Source of the DNA: Chloroflexota bacterium
Lineage (GTDB): Bacteria; Chloroflexota; Anaerolineae; Anaerolineales; UBA11579
DNA: 64,000 bases
Assembly: GCA_013112575.1 (NCBI GenBank)
Contig: JABFGG010000009.1
Coordinates: 62,001 to 126,000, forward strand
Direction: 5' to 3'
The notes under the pieces are model-generated. The model had not been told where the DNA came from. It did no database searches and was given only the letters and a program-made list of their open reading frames with translations. Every line of letters begins with the position of its first letter. Within the stretch, counting starts at the first letter, position 1. Below, one piece after another: positions 41,672 to 51,418 of the stretch. The position numbers and the translations under genes were made by a program.

Positions 41672-43948
41672 ATGTTGCAGAGGGCACAAATCCACATTAA
41701 TGGGATTGTGCAGGGGGTTGGATTCCGCCCCTTTGTCTTTGACCTGGCGCAACGTTTACATCTCAAAGGTTGGGTATGCAACACTTCTGCAGGCGTGGAT
41801 ATCGAAGTCGATGGAGCCGCGCCGGACCTGGATGCCTTTGTGCAGGCTCTGCAAAGCGAAGCGCCGCCATTGGCCCACATCGATTCAGTGGATTTCAAGA
41901 CCAAAGACCCCCTGGGATTTACCGGTTTTGAGATCGTGCCTTCTCAAAGCCAATCGGGTGATTTCCAGCCTATATCGGCAGACGTATCCATTTGCCCTGA
42001 CTGCCTGGCAGAACTGTTTGACCCCCGGGACCGCCATTGTCGCTATCCCTTTGTCAATTGCACCAATTGCGGGCCGCGTTACACCATCATCCAGGACATT
42101 CCATACGACCGCCCGTTGACCACCATGCGCGGCTTTGAGATGTGCTCGGAATGTGAAACAGAGTATCACGACCCGGCTGACCGCCGTTTCCATGCACAGC
42201 CGGTTTCCTGCCCGCAGTGCGGGCCTCAGGTCTTTCTGAAAGTTGGGGATGCGATCATTGTTGAACAAGAAGAAGCTCTACAGCGAACGAAAGACCTGAT
42301 CGCAGCTGGCAAGATCGTGGCCATCAAGGGGCTGGGCGGTTTCCATCTGGCCTGTGATGCTACTAATGCGGACGCCATAGAACTCTTGCGCCAGCGCAAA
42401 GCCCGCCCTCATAAACCCCTGGCCGTTATGATGCCGGATGTGGAGACGGTCAGGCAACATTGTGTCGTTTCGGATGCTGAATTGGACTTGTTGACCAGCC
42501 CTCAACGCCCCATCGTTCTGCTGGAATGCATGCCAGACTCAAATATTTCCCCATTGGTAGCCCCCAAACAAAATTGCCTGGGCGTCATGCTTCCGTATAC
42601 ACCTCTGCACTATCTCTTGCTAGAACCGGAGAGCGAGACTGCCCCGGTGTGGGTCATGACCAGCGGCAATCTTGGCGGGCAACCCATCATCAAAGATGAC
42701 GCGGAAGCTCAAGAGCAGTTATCCGGCATCGCCGATGCATTTTTTCTGCACGACCGCCCGATCCAATCACGTAGTGACGATGCAGTCTTTGCCACATCTC
42801 CCCAAAACAAAACCGTTCCGCTGCGCCGGGCTCGCGGTTACGCGCCTATGCCCGTTCACATGGCTTGGGACTCACCGATCATATTCGCAGCGGGCACTGA
42901 ACTGAAGAATACCTTCTGCCTGACGCGGCAACAGTACGCTTTCCTCAGCCCCCACATTGGCGACCTAAAGAATTACGAGACCATGCAGGTCTACGAAGAA
43001 ACCTTGGGGCATTATCAGCACCTTTTCCGTTTGCAGCCGGAGGCGATTGCCTATGACCTACATCCGGATTATTTAGCCACGCGCTTTGCCTTGACCTTAG
43101 CAGAACAAGAAAAACTTCCGGCAGTTGCGGTGCAGCACCATCATGCGCACATCGCGGCTTGTATGGCCGAGCACAAATTGCCCCCTGCCCAGCCGGTGAT
43201 CGGCATCGCCTTTGATGGCACCGGTTTCGGTACGGATGGCCGCATTTGGGGCGGGGAAGTGCTGGTGGCCGATTACGCACAATTCGAACGTGCTTATCAT
43301 CTGGGTTACTTCCCTATGCCGGGTGGTGACCAGGCGGTGCGTCAACCCTGGCGCTTGGCGCTGGCCCTGCTGGAAATGATCGATGCCGATTGGAGCGCGG
43401 ATTTGCCCTCTGTGCGGGCCGCGGATGCGATCAAGATAGACCTCTTGCAGCAGCAACTACAGCATGATCTCAATTGTCCCAAGACCTCAAGCATCGGACG
43501 TTTATTTGATGCGGTTGCTGCGTTGATCGGCATTCGCCAGTCGATTAGTTATGAAGCCCAGGCTGCCATCGAGCTAGAGCAGTGTGTCGATCCTCAAGAG
43601 AAGGGAGCTTACCCCTTCCGTATTGAGCACGATCAGTTCCACGCCGATACGCTGATAAACGCGGTTGTGCAGGATTGGCATGCTGGGGTTCCTATGGAGC
43701 GCATTGCAGCCCGTTTCCACAATGGCCTCACAGAATTAGTTGTGAGCCTTTGCTCCGAGATTCGGGGCAGAGAAAAGATCAACGATGTGGTTTTGAGCGG
43801 CGGTGTGTGGCAGAACATGACCCTGCTTTCCAATACGTATTCGAAATTAGATTGTGCAGGCTTTACGGTGTACACACATCAAAAAGTACCTGCTAACGAT
43901 GGTGGTGTGGCGCTTGGACAGGCTGCCGTGGCCCATCATATCCTCTAA
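41672..43948 (+). CDS. hypF: Carbamoyltransferase HypF
   Basis: A 758-residue enzyme that makes the CN ligand precursor from carbamoyl phosphate and ATP and passes the thiocarbamoyl group to HypE. Domains in order: acylphosphatase (VQGVGFRPFV), double zinc-finger region with CPDC, CTNC, CSEC and CPQC pairs, YrdC-like domain (IKGLGGFHLACDATN, RPHKPLAVM), and Kae1-like domain with the HHHAHIAACMAEH metal site and GIAFDGTGFGTDGRIWGGE. ATG 41672 follows GGGG and is preferred to 41651 inside hypB. Confidence 0.97.
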   Translation: MLQRAQIHINGIVQGVGFRPFVFDLAQRLHLKGWVCNTSAGVDIEVDGAAPDLDAFVQALQSEAPPLAHIDSVDFKTKDPLGFTGFEIVPSQSQSGDFQPISADVSICPDCLAELFDPRDRHCRYPFVNCTNCGPRYTIIQDIPYDRPLTTMRGFEMCSECETEYHDPADRRFHAQPVSCPQCGPQVFLKVGDAIIVEQEEALQRTKDLIAAGKIVAIKGLGGFHLACDATNADAIELLRQRKARPHKPLAVMMPDVETVRQHCVVSDAELDLLTSPQRPIVLLECMPDSNISPLVAPKQNCLGVMLPYTPLHYLLLEPESETAPVWVMTSGNLGGQPIIKDDAEAQEQLSGIADAFFLHDRPIQSRSDDAVFATSPQNKTVPLRRARGYAPMPVHMAWDSPIIFAAGTELKNTFCLTRQQYAFLSPHIGDLKNYETMQVYEETLGHYQHLFRLQPEAIAYDLHPDYLATRFALTLAEQEKLPAVAVQHHHAHIAACMAEHKLPPAQPVIGIAFDGTGFGTDGRIWGGEVLVADYAQFERAYHLGYFPMPGGDQAVRQPWRLALALLEMIDADWSADLPSVRAADAIKIDLLQQQLQHDLNCPKTSSIGRLFDAVAALIGIRQSISYEAQAAIELEQCVDPQEKGAYPFRIEHDQFHADTLINAVVQDWHAGVPMERIAARFHNGLTELVVSLCSEIRGREKINDVVLSGGVWQNMTLLSNTYSKLDCAGFTVYTHQKVPANDGGVALGQAAVAHHIL

Positions 43949-43968
43949 CAATAAGGGAGGGAGCAATT

Positions 43969-44232
43969 ATGTGTTTAGGTGTACCCGGAAAAATTACTGA
44001 GATTTTCGAACAATCTGGCCTCACCATGGGCAAGATCGACTTTGGCGGTGTTTACCGTGACGTTTGTCTGGATTACATCCCTGAGGCCAAGGTCGGTGAG
44101 TACGCTGTTGTTCACGTGGGTTTTGCTATCAGCATCTTAAGTGAAGAAGAAGCCATGGAAACCCTGGAGATTTTGAAAGAGATCGCCGACCTGGACGAAG
44201 AACTGGGTGTCGACCTGGAGACCCAGTCGTGA
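43969..44232 (+). CDS. hypC: Hydrogenase assembly chaperone HypC
   Basis: An 87-residue chaperone that holds the Fe(CN)2CO unit with HypD and carries it to the large subunit. It opens MCLGVPGKI, with the essential Cys2. The C-terminal helices ([26 protein letters not shown]) are normal. A strong ribosome site (AAGGGAGGGAG) precedes the ATG, consistent with high need. It ends overlapping the GTG of hypD. Confidence 0.97.
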   Translation: MCLGVPGKITEIFEQSGLTMGKIDFGGVYRDVCLDYIPEAKVGEYAVVHVGFAISILSEEEAMETLEILKEIADLDEELGVDLETQS

Positions 44233-45341
44233 AATACGTCAGCGAGTACCGTGATGCCAAATTGGTTCGCGCTCTGGCAGAAGAGGTACGTGATGTGGTC
44301 ACCCAACCCTGGGTCATCATGGAGATTTGCGGTGGCCAGACCCATGCTATCAAACGTTATGGTATCGATGATCTGTTGCCGGATGAGATCGAGCTGGTGC
44401 ACGGCCCGGGCTGCCCGGTGTGTGTCACACCTCTAGCGCAGATTGATAAAGCTTTAGCCATTGCCTCACATCCCGATGTGATCTTTACTTCTTATGGAGA
44501 CATGTTACGCGTTCCCGGCTCCCATCAAGACCTCTTCTCCGTGCGCGCCGCGGGTGGGGATGTGCGCGTGGTCTACTCCCCGTTGGATGCTGTCAAGATT
44601 GCCCAGGAGAACCCTGATAAGCAGGTTGTCTTTTTCGCCATCGGTTTTGAAACCACAGCCCCTGCCAACGCCATGAGTGTGGCTCAGGCCAAACGCCTGG
44701 GGCTGGATAACTTCAGTGTGTTGGTTTCCCACGTACGCGTGCCACCGGCCATGCATGCCATCCTCTCCGGCGAATACAATCGTGTGCAGGGCTTTTTAGC
44801 TGCCGGGCATGTGTGTGCCGTGATGGGCTATTGGGAATACCCGCCCATTGCAGCAAACTACCAGACGCCAATGGTAGTCACTGGCTTTGAACCGCTTGAC
44901 CTGCTCAAAGGTGTCTTTGAGGTGGTCAAACTGCTTGAGTCTGGAAAAGTAGAAGTCACCAATGCTTACGCTCGCGCTGTCACTTTTGAGGGTAACAAAC
45001 CTGCCCAGGATTTGATCAATTCCATCTTTCAGGAAAGCGACCGTAACTGGCGTGGCATCGGCCTGATCCCCAACAGCGGCTGGAGTTTAGCTCCTGATTA
45101 TGCTGCCTTCGATGCTGAAGCTCGCTTCGACGTTGGCGACATTCACCCTGAAGAATCACCCTTGTGCATCGCCGGGGAGATCTTGCAGGGTCTTAAAAAG
45201 CCTACCGAATGTCCCGCTTTCGGCACTTTGTGTACTCCCGAGCACCCTTTGGGAGCCACCATGGTGTCTACTGAAGGTGCCTGCTCTGCTTACTACCAGT
45301 ACCACCAACCACTTGAAGTCCAGGGGCTTGCCAATGACTGA
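44229..45341 (+). CDS. hypD: Hydrogenase Fe-ligand assembly protein HypD
   Basis: A 370-residue [4Fe-4S] scaffold on which Fe(CN)2CO is built with HypC. The start codon is GTG and overlaps the hypC stop (GTGA). Conserved motifs: [23 protein letters not shown], and the C-terminal cluster region with cysteines in [26 protein letters not shown] and [10 protein letters not shown]. Full length. Confidence 0.97.
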   Translation: MKYVSEYRDAKLVRALAEEVRDVVTQPWVIMEICGGQTHAIKRYGIDDLLPDEIELVHGPGCPVCVTPLAQIDKALAIASHPDVIFTSYGDMLRVPGSHQDLFSVRAAGGDVRVVYSPLDAVKIAQENPDKQVVFFAIGFETTAPANAMSVAQAKRLGLDNFSVLVSHVRVPPAMHAILSGEYNRVQGFLAAGHVCAVMGYWEYPPIAANYQTPMVVTGFEPLDLLKGVFEVVKLLESGKVEVTNAYARAVTFEGNKPAQDLINSIFQESDRNWRGIGLIPNSGWSLAPDYAAFDAEARFDVGDIHPEESPLCIAGEILQGLKKPTECPAFGTLCTPEHPLGATMVSTEGACSAYYQYHQPLEVQGLAND

Positions 45342-46404
45342 AAAAACAGAAAGCCCCTCCATCGAGAGCCTGAGTTGCCCGCTTCCTTTACAACATCAGG
45401 AAACCATCGTGATGGGACATGGCAGCGGCGGCAAATTGATGCACGATTTGATTGCCAAGGCATTTGTGCCTGCCTGGGACAATCCTATATTACGCGCCGG
45501 TAACGACTCCGGTGTCGTTTCTTCTCAAGAAAAAAACCGCCTGGCGATCAGCACCGATGCGCACGTCGTTTCGCCCTTATTCTTCCCTGGTGGTGACATT
45601 GGCAGCTTGGCAGTATGTGGCACGGTCAACGACATCGCCGTGATGGGGGCCCAACCCCTCTACCTGACGGTTAGCTTCATTCTCGAAGAAGGTCTACCTG
45701 TAGAAACCCTGGAGCGCGTCATCGAGTCAATGCGTGTAACCGCAGAAGTTGCCGAGGTGCAGATCGTAGCGGGTGACACTAAAGTGGTTTCCAGGGGCAA
45801 TGGGGACGGCATTTACATCAGCACTGCCGGGGTTGGTCTCCTTGACGACGATGTTGAAATCCACGGCGCCAATGCCCAACCCGGCGACGCGGTCATTATT
45901 TCGGGTACTCTCGGCGATCACGGTATCGCCGTTTTAGCTGCGCGCGGCGAACTCGGTTTTCAGGCTGATCTACAAAGCGACATTGCACCACTCAACGGCC
46001 TGATCACTGACATGTTGGCTGCCAGCGACAAAATCCACGTTTTACGTGATCCAACACGAGGAGGACTGGCTACAACACTGAACGAAATTGCCGGTCAATC
46101 GAACACCGGCATCATCATAGAAGAAGAAAAGATTCCCATAAAACCCGAGGTCAACGCTGCCAGCGAATTGCTGGGCTTTGACCCGTTATATATCGCCAAT
46201 GAGGGCAAACTGGTAGCTATGGTTGCTCCCGAAGAGGCGGATAAAGTTCTGAACATAATGCAACAACATCCCTTTGGCAAGGAGGCCGCCATTATAGGTC
46301 ATGTAACTGACGAAACACAAAACCGCGTATTGATGAAAACTCTTATTGGCAGTCATCGCATTATTGACGTATTGATGGGCGAAATGCTGCCACGTATTTG
46401 TTGA
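45334..46404 (+). CDS. hypE: Carbamoyl dehydratase HypE
   Basis: A 356-residue PurM-like ATPase that dehydrates the thiocarbamoyl group on its C-terminal Cys to thiocyanate. It ends LPRIC, the exact catalytic tail of the family. [13 protein letters not shown] and the [15 protein letters not shown] motif are present. ATG 45334 overlaps hypD by eight bases. It closes the maturation operon; about 440 bp without genes follow. Confidence 0.97.
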   Translation: MTEKTESPSIESLSCPLPLQHQETIVMGHGSGGKLMHDLIAKAFVPAWDNPILRAGNDSGVVSSQEKNRLAISTDAHVVSPLFFPGGDIGSLAVCGTVNDIAVMGAQPLYLTVSFILEEGLPVETLERVIESMRVTAEVAEVQIVAGDTKVVSRGNGDGIYISTAGVGLLDDDVEIHGANAQPGDAVIISGTLGDHGIAVLAARGELGFQADLQSDIAPLNGLITDMLAASDKIHVLRDPTRGGLATTLNEIAGQSNTGIIIEEEKIPIKPEVNAASELLGFDPLYIANEGKLVAMVAPEEADKVLNIMQQHPFGKEAAIIGHVTDETQNRVLMKTLIGSHRIIDVLMGEMLPRIC

Positions 46405-46845
46405 TTTTATTGAAGTGGAAAAAAGAAGAACCCACTCGAGCAGGTGAGAGTAGGCAGTGATTCGCTCTGAATAGAAACTGGATGTGGCATTCTGCTCATG
46501 AACCAACCGGATCACTTCAGCATGTTCTTCATCATAAATGCATACATGTCTGGACCGGAAGATGAAAAAATGACATTCAATGTGACCTCAGGTGGAGGAA
46601 GTCTCAAAATTAGTGACAAATGTCACAAGGGGACGGTGATGTTTGTCCTTGTCAAGGGATTTTAGATAATCTAAACTTATACGGTCTGATTGTGAAAAAT
46701 TATACAAAATATGAGGTGATTCTCGGGAAATTTAAGTAATCGGCAAAAGCAAAGAGCAAGGACAACACCACCTCAACTTCGAGTCCGTTGTCCCCAAACA
46801 GTGCGATTCCATCACAACCACTAAGCTTAGCAAAGGCTTTCCTCT
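46405..46845 (+). promoter_or_regulatory. Control region of the hox structural operon with CRP/FNR-like box
   Basis: No gene is credible in this 441-bp stretch. At 46612-46627 lies AGTGA-CAAATG-TCACA, one mismatch from TGTGA-N6-TCACA, with GTGACA/TGTCAC a perfect inverted repeat. Downstream are TTGTCC (46643) and GATAAT (46665-46670), inside the palindrome TTTAGATAATCTAAA (46661-46675); the box would be centred near -58. A second weaker match, TGTGA-N6-ATACA, lies at 46691-46706. GGACAAC/GTTGTCC near 46760-46795 could form a leader hairpin. Confidence 0.6.
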
Positions 46846-48660
46846 ATGAGAGAAAATATCCTGAGCATAATTGAAAAATACCAAAAAGATCACCGTCGCC
46901 TAATGGATATACTGATCGCAATCCAGGATACGTATCGCCACATCCCGGATGAAGCAGTTGATATTCTTGCCGATCAACTTGATCTTTCCAAGGTGGATGT
47001 AGAGCAAACCATCTCCTTTTATCATTTCCTTTCCAGAGAACCGGTAGGGAAATATGCCATTTACCTGAATGATAGCGCGGTAGCCAATATCAGCGGCCGG
47101 GCGGAAGTTGTTCAGGCTTTTGAAGAAGAGTTGGGCATTTCTTTCAATAATGTCACGGCAGATGGCCTGATTGGCATGTGGGATACCGCTGACATTGGTA
47201 TGAATGATCAGGAACCTGCCGCGCTCATTAATGGGGCTGTATTCACCAAACTCACACCAAAGAAAGTCAAGAACCTGGTCGCCGGGATTAAGGCCGGTAA
47301 GGATATACCAGATTTGGTGACCGAGATTGGGGAGGAAGTCAATGGCCCCGCAGCGCTTTCCACTATGGTCACGAACAATATCCGCCAGAAGGGCGCTATT
47401 CTTTTCTCTGATGATTATGAAGTTGGGCAGGCCCTTAAACAAGCTATCGCGCAGACCCCGGAAGAGATTGTTACAGAAGTAAAGCAATCCAATTTGCGTG
47501 GTCGAGGGGGCGCAGGGTTCCCGGCAGGACTCAAATGGGACTTCTGCCGGCAATCCGGCGGCGATGAGGTTTACCTGATTTGCAATGCAGACGAAGGAGA
47601 GCCTGGCACTTTCAAAGACCGAGTTATCCTTACCGAGTTACCCAAACTCCTCTTCGAAGGCATGGCGATTGCCGGCTACGCGATAGGAGCGAAACAAGGC
47701 ATTGTTTACTTACGGTATGAATACCGTTACATGCAAGCCTATCTGGAAAGCATACTTCAAGAGCTTCGAGACCAAAACTTTTTGGGCAAGAACATTGCAG
47801 GTAAGGCCGGGTTCGATTTTGATATCCGTATCCAATTAGGTGCTGGCGCTTACGTCTGTGGTGAAGAAACTGCGCTGATCGAGTCACTGGAAGGCAAACG
47901 CGGGGAACCGCGCAACCGGCCTCCATTCCCAGTCCAACGAGGCTACCTGGACAAACCCACCGTAGTGAATAATGTTGAGACACTGTGCTCGGTCGTCCAG
48001 GTGATCCTAGAAGGAGCTGAGTGGTTCAAATCCTTCGGGACCAGTGAATCAGCCGGGACCAAGCTCCTCAGCCTGTCTGGCGATTGCAAGAACCCCGGCA
48101 TTTATGCAGTCGAATGGGGTGTGACTGTCCAGAAACTGATACGCCGGGCAGGGGCAACCAACGTTCAGGCTGTCCAGATCGGTGGACCTTCTGGCATGTG
48201 TATTGGGCCAGACCAGTTCAACCGTCAGCTTGCATTTGAAGATTTAGCGACTGGCGGCTCATTGATCTTCATTGGCGAGGAACGTGATCTCCTTGGAGAC
48301 TTTGTTGTGAACTTTATGGACTTCTTTATCGATGAGTCCTGCGGCTCATGTGCTCCTTGCCGCTCTTTGAATGTCATTTTGCGAAATAAATTACTCAAGA
48401 TATTGGATGGGAAGGGCACCAATCAAGATATCGATGAGCTCTACAAATGGGCCGGGGTCGGAAGAGTAACCAATCGCTGTGGGCTAGGTCAAACTGCAGC
48501 TAATCCGATCCTCTCAACCATCGAGAATTTCCGCCACCTTTATGAAGACCTGGTAGAGACCAATGAAAACTTTGTCTCCACGTTTGATCTGAAAGATTCT
48601 GTGGCCGAATCCAATGCCGCCGTTGATCGGGAATTTGTTCTTCCCCATAAGACGAGGTAG
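46846..48660 (+). CDS. hoxF: NAD-reducing hydrogenase diaphorase subunit HoxF (with fused NuoE-like domain)
   Basis: A 604-residue flavoprotein of the group 3d soluble hydrogenase, passing electrons between NAD(H) and the Fe-S chain. Residues 1-165 are a NuoE/HoxE-like domain that has no Cys at all: the usual [2Fe-2S] ligands are replaced (YLNDSAVANISG and TADIGMNDQEP), and the first Cys in the protein is C234. The NuoF-like part has the NAD/FMN sites LRGRGGAGFPAGLKW and the GAGAYVCGEETALI loop. The [4Fe-4S] ligands are C499, C502, C505 and C545. Length and fusion resemble the Ralstonia-type HoxF rather than separate hoxE plus hoxF. Confidence 0.94.
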   Translation: MRENILSIIEKYQKDHRRLMDILIAIQDTYRHIPDEAVDILADQLDLSKVDVEQTISFYHFLSREPVGKYAIYLNDSAVANISGRAEVVQAFEEELGISFNNVTADGLIGMWDTADIGMNDQEPAALINGAVFTKLTPKKVKNLVAGIKAGKDIPDLVTEIGEEVNGPAALSTMVTNNIRQKGAILFSDDYEVGQALKQAIAQTPEEIVTEVKQSNLRGRGGAGFPAGLKWDFCRQSGGDEVYLICNADEGEPGTFKDRVILTELPKLLFEGMAIAGYAIGAKQGIVYLRYEYRYMQAYLESILQELRDQNFLGKNIAGKAGFDFDIRIQLGAGAYVCGEETALIESLEGKRGEPRNRPPFPVQRGYLDKPTVVNNVETLCSVVQVILEGAEWFKSFGTSESAGTKLLSLSGDCKNPGIYAVEWGVTVQKLIRRAGATNVQAVQIGGPSGMCIGPDQFNRQLAFEDLATGGSLIFIGEERDLLGDFVVNFMDFFIDESCGSCAPCRSLNVILRNKLLKILDGKGTNQDIDELYKWAGVGRVTNRCGLGQTAANPILSTIENFRHLYEDLVETNENFVSTFDLKDSVAESNAAVDREFVLPHKTR

Positions 48661-48671
48661 GGAGAAGCATT

Positions 48672-49385
48672 ATGGTTAAAAAAGATGAGAAGATTTCTTT
48701 CGAGATCGATGGGCAAACCTGCTCCGCTTGGGCAGGTCAGCCACTTCTTGATGCGGCCAAGGACAATGGAATTTTCATTCCCTCCTTGTGCCATGTTCAG
48801 GGCCTCAAGCCTGCCGGTTCCTGCAGGATCTGCAATGTAAATGTAAATGGCCGCAATATGACGGCCTGCACCACCCGGGTGAGCGCTGGAATGGTCGTGG
48901 AGAATCACACTCCCGAGTTGAATGAGCTGCGCAAGACGATCATTGAAGTCTTGTTCGTCTCGGGCAATCATTTCTGCCCGTCTTGCGAGAAGAGTGGCAA
49001 TTGCGAATTACAAGCCCTGGGGTACCGGTACCAGATGATGGTGCCGCGCTTCCCCTATGAGTTTCCAGTCAAGGGAGTGGATGCCCGGCCTGATCTGATT
49101 TATCACGATCGCAATCGTTGCATTATGTGCAAACGTTGTGTTCGCTCGATAACTAAGGATGGAAAGCATGTGTTTGCCCTCAACGGACGTGGCGGCGAGC
49201 ACTTGCATGTCGCCATGGATGTCGACCTGGCCTCCCAACTAACTGAAGCCGAAGCTCAAGAGGCTATGGACATTTGCCCGGTGGGCGCTATTTTGAAAAA
49301 AGAACAGGGATTCCTGGTGCCCATTGGAGAGCGCAAATACGATAAAGCTCCCATTGGCAGTGATATAGAAGCTCAAAACGGATGA
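48672..49385 (+). CDS. hoxU: NAD-reducing hydrogenase diaphorase subunit HoxU
   Basis: A 237-residue NuoG-N-terminus-like electron-transfer subunit. The [2Fe-2S] ligands are C40, C51, C54 and C66. The His-plus-three-Cys [4Fe-4S] site is in NHFCPSCEKSGNCELQ. A further cluster uses DRNRCIMCKRCVRS with a distant DICPVGAI. It links HoxF to HoxY. GGGAGAAG precedes the ATG and the gene starts 11 bases after hoxF. Confidence 0.96.
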   Translation: MVKKDEKISFEIDGQTCSAWAGQPLLDAAKDNGIFIPSLCHVQGLKPAGSCRICNVNVNGRNMTACTTRVSAGMVVENHTPELNELRKTIIEVLFVSGNHFCPSCEKSGNCELQALGYRYQMMVPRFPYEFPVKGVDARPDLIYHDRNRCIMCKRCVRSITKDGKHVFALNGRGGEHLHVAMDVDLASQLTEAEAQEAMDICPVGAILKKEQGFLVPIGERKYDKAPIGSDIEAQNG

Positions 49386-49397
49386 TGAAGGAAGACT

Positions 49398-49946
49398 ATG
49401 ACTAAGCCAGTTTTAGCCACAACTTCACTAGCGGGATGTTTCGGTTGCCATATGTCCTTTCTAGATATCGACGAGAGAATTCTGGAATTGATCGATCTGG
49501 TCGAGTTCAACAAGTCTCCGGTAGATGATATAAAGACATTTACTAAGCAGTGCGATATCGGCCTGATTGAGGGTGGCTGTTGTAACAGTGAGAACATCGA
49601 AGTATTAAAAGATTTCCGCAAGAACTGCAACATCCTGGTCTCTGTTGGCGAGTGTGCCATAATGGGTGGCCTACCAGCTCTTCGGAACGGCATCTCGATC
49701 AAAGAGTGCCTGGAAGAAGCCTATCTCGACGGACCTACAGTTAAAGCCAACACCGAAAAGATCATGCCTAACGATGAGGAATTACCGATGCTCCTCGATA
49801 TGGTCTACCCGTGCCATGAGATTGTTAAAATCGATTATTTCCTGCCGGGCTGCCCCCCAAGGGCTGACCTGATCTGGAACGCGCTTGTGGCCCTGGTAAC
49901 TGGCGATGAGTTGAAAATGCCCTATGAAGTAGTTAAATTTGATTAG
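49398..49946 (+). CDS. hoxY: NAD-reducing hydrogenase small subunit HoxY
   Basis: A 182-residue [NiFe]-hydrogenase small subunit with only the proximal [4Fe-4S] cluster: C14 and C17 in AGCFGCHMSFLD, a third Cys in SVGECAIMGG and the fourth in PGCPPRADLIW. There is no Tat signal, so the enzyme is cytosolic. It pairs with HoxH. Confidence 0.96.
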   Translation: MTKPVLATTSLAGCFGCHMSFLDIDERILELIDLVEFNKSPVDDIKTFTKQCDIGLIEGGCCNSENIEVLKDFRKNCNILVSVGECAIMGGLPALRNGISIKECLEEAYLDGPTVKANTEKIMPNDEELPMLLDMVYPCHEIVKIDYFLPGCPPRADLIWNALVALVTGDELKMPYEVVKFD

Positions 49947-49958
49947 CAGGATATTTTT

Positions 49959-51410
49959 ATGACAAAGAAGATCACCATTGAGCCTGTAACCCGCGTTGAA
50001 GGTCATGGCAAAGTGACCATACACCTGGATGATCAGAACAACGTCGATTACTCACGGTTGCACATTGTTGAGTTTCGGGGATTTGAAAGATTTGTCCAGG
50101 GCCGTCCCTATTGGGAGGCCCCGGTGTTGGTGCAGCGCCTTTGCGGAATCTGTCCAGTCAGTCACCATTTGGCCGCGGCCAAAGCCTTGGATGTGATTGT
50201 TGGTTCAGGCACCGGTGAGGGCCTGACGCCCACCGGTGAGAAAATGCGTCGCCTGATGCACTACGGGCAGATTTTCCAATCGCACTCCCTGCACTTCTTC
50301 CACCTGGTATCTCCCGACCTCTTGTTTGGTATTGACGCAGACCCGGTCATCCGCAATGTGATTGGTGTTGCTCTTGAACATAAAGATCTGGCTGTTCAGG
50401 GCGTCATGATGCGCAAGTTTGGGCAGGAAATCATTCGAGCCACGGCTGGGAAGAAAATCCACGGCACTGGTGCTATCCCAGGTGGCATCAACAAACACCT
50501 CAGTGCTCAGGATAAAGAAGCCTTCCTCAACGGGCCGGATAACTTCAATATAGATCAAATGATTGCTTGGTCGCAGGGTGTGCTTGAATTCTTCAAGGAT
50601 TATTACACCAGACACCAGAGCTTCATTGATAATTTTGCTACCTTTCCCTCCAACCATCTGAGCATTGTCCGCAAGGATGGCGCTATGGACCTGTATCATG
50701 GTGTTTTGCGGGCTGTGGATGATGAAGGCAATAAGATCCTCGATGATGTGGACTACCAGGATTATGATCAATATATCGAAGAAGAAGTTCGATCCTGGAG
50801 TTACATGAAGTTCCCGTATCTTAAGTCTATTGGGAAATCAGATGGCTGGTATCGTGTTGGCCCATTGGCGCGCCTGAATACCTGCGACTTTATACCAACA
50901 CCCCTGGCGCAAGCCGAGTTTGAAGAGTACAAAGCTCTTACTCACGGTAAACCTAACCACCACTGTTTACACTATCATTATGCCCGGCTGATCGAGACCC
51001 TGCACTCGGCCGAGGTGATGCGCGATCTTCTCAACGACCCTGACCTGATGGCCGGTGAACTTGTTACCACTGGGACTAAGATCAACAAAGGTGTTGGCGT
51101 GATCGAAGCCCCACGCGGTACTTTGTTCCACCATTATGAGATCAACGAAGATGACCAGATCACTCTCGCAAATCTGATCGTCTCGACCACCAACAACAAC
51201 GAACCTATGAACCAGTCGGTCAATCAGGTGGCCCATTCCTGGATGGATGGTCAACCTGAAATCACCGAACCGATGATGAACGCGGTGGAAGTTGCTATTC
51301 GAGCCTATGATCCCTGCCTGAGTTGTGCCACGCATGCGCTGGGCCAAATGCCGCTGGAGATCTCCTTGTTCGATGCCGAGAACAACCTGCTGGACTCAAA
51401 GAGGACATAA
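49959..51410 (+). CDS. hoxH: NAD-reducing hydrogenase large subunit HoxH
   Basis: A 483-residue catalytic subunit carrying the NiFe site. The N-terminal ligand motif is RLCGICPVSHH with C62 and C65; the C-terminal motif is D451-PCLSCATH459 with C453 and C456. A further 24 residues follow H459 and should be cut off by the endopeptidase encoded next. The RVEGHGKVTIHLD opening is canonical. Group 3d type by subunit set and NAD module, so it probably runs in both directions to balance NADH and H2. Confidence 0.97.
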   Translation: MTKKITIEPVTRVEGHGKVTIHLDDQNNVDYSRLHIVEFRGFERFVQGRPYWEAPVLVQRLCGICPVSHHLAAAKALDVIVGSGTGEGLTPTGEKMRRLMHYGQIFQSHSLHFFHLVSPDLLFGIDADPVIRNVIGVALEHKDLAVQGVMMRKFGQEIIRATAGKKIHGTGAIPGGINKHLSAQDKEAFLNGPDNFNIDQMIAWSQGVLEFFKDYYTRHQSFIDNFATFPSNHLSIVRKDGAMDLYHGVLRAVDDEGNKILDDVDYQDYDQYIEEEVRSWSYMKFPYLKSIGKSDGWYRVGPLARLNTCDFIPTPLAQAEFEEYKALTHGKPNHHCLHYHYARLIETLHSAEVMRDLLNDPDLMAGELVTTGTKINKGVGVIEAPRGTLFHHYEINEDDQITLANLIVSTTNNNEPMNQSVNQVAHSWMDGQPEITEPMMNAVEVAIRAYDPCLSCATHALGQMPLEISLFDAENNLLDSKRT

Positions 51411-51418
51411 TCCGGTCC

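Noticed and set aside
46612-46627. A canonical FNR box (TTGAT-N4-ATCAA) before hoxF
   Set aside because: The half-sites read GTGA/TCAC, closer to CRP than to classical FNR, so only a CRP/FNR-like label is used.
46405-46845. A short gene upstream of hoxF
   Set aside because: Only short frames without ribosome sites are present; promoter-like and palindromic signals explain the region better.
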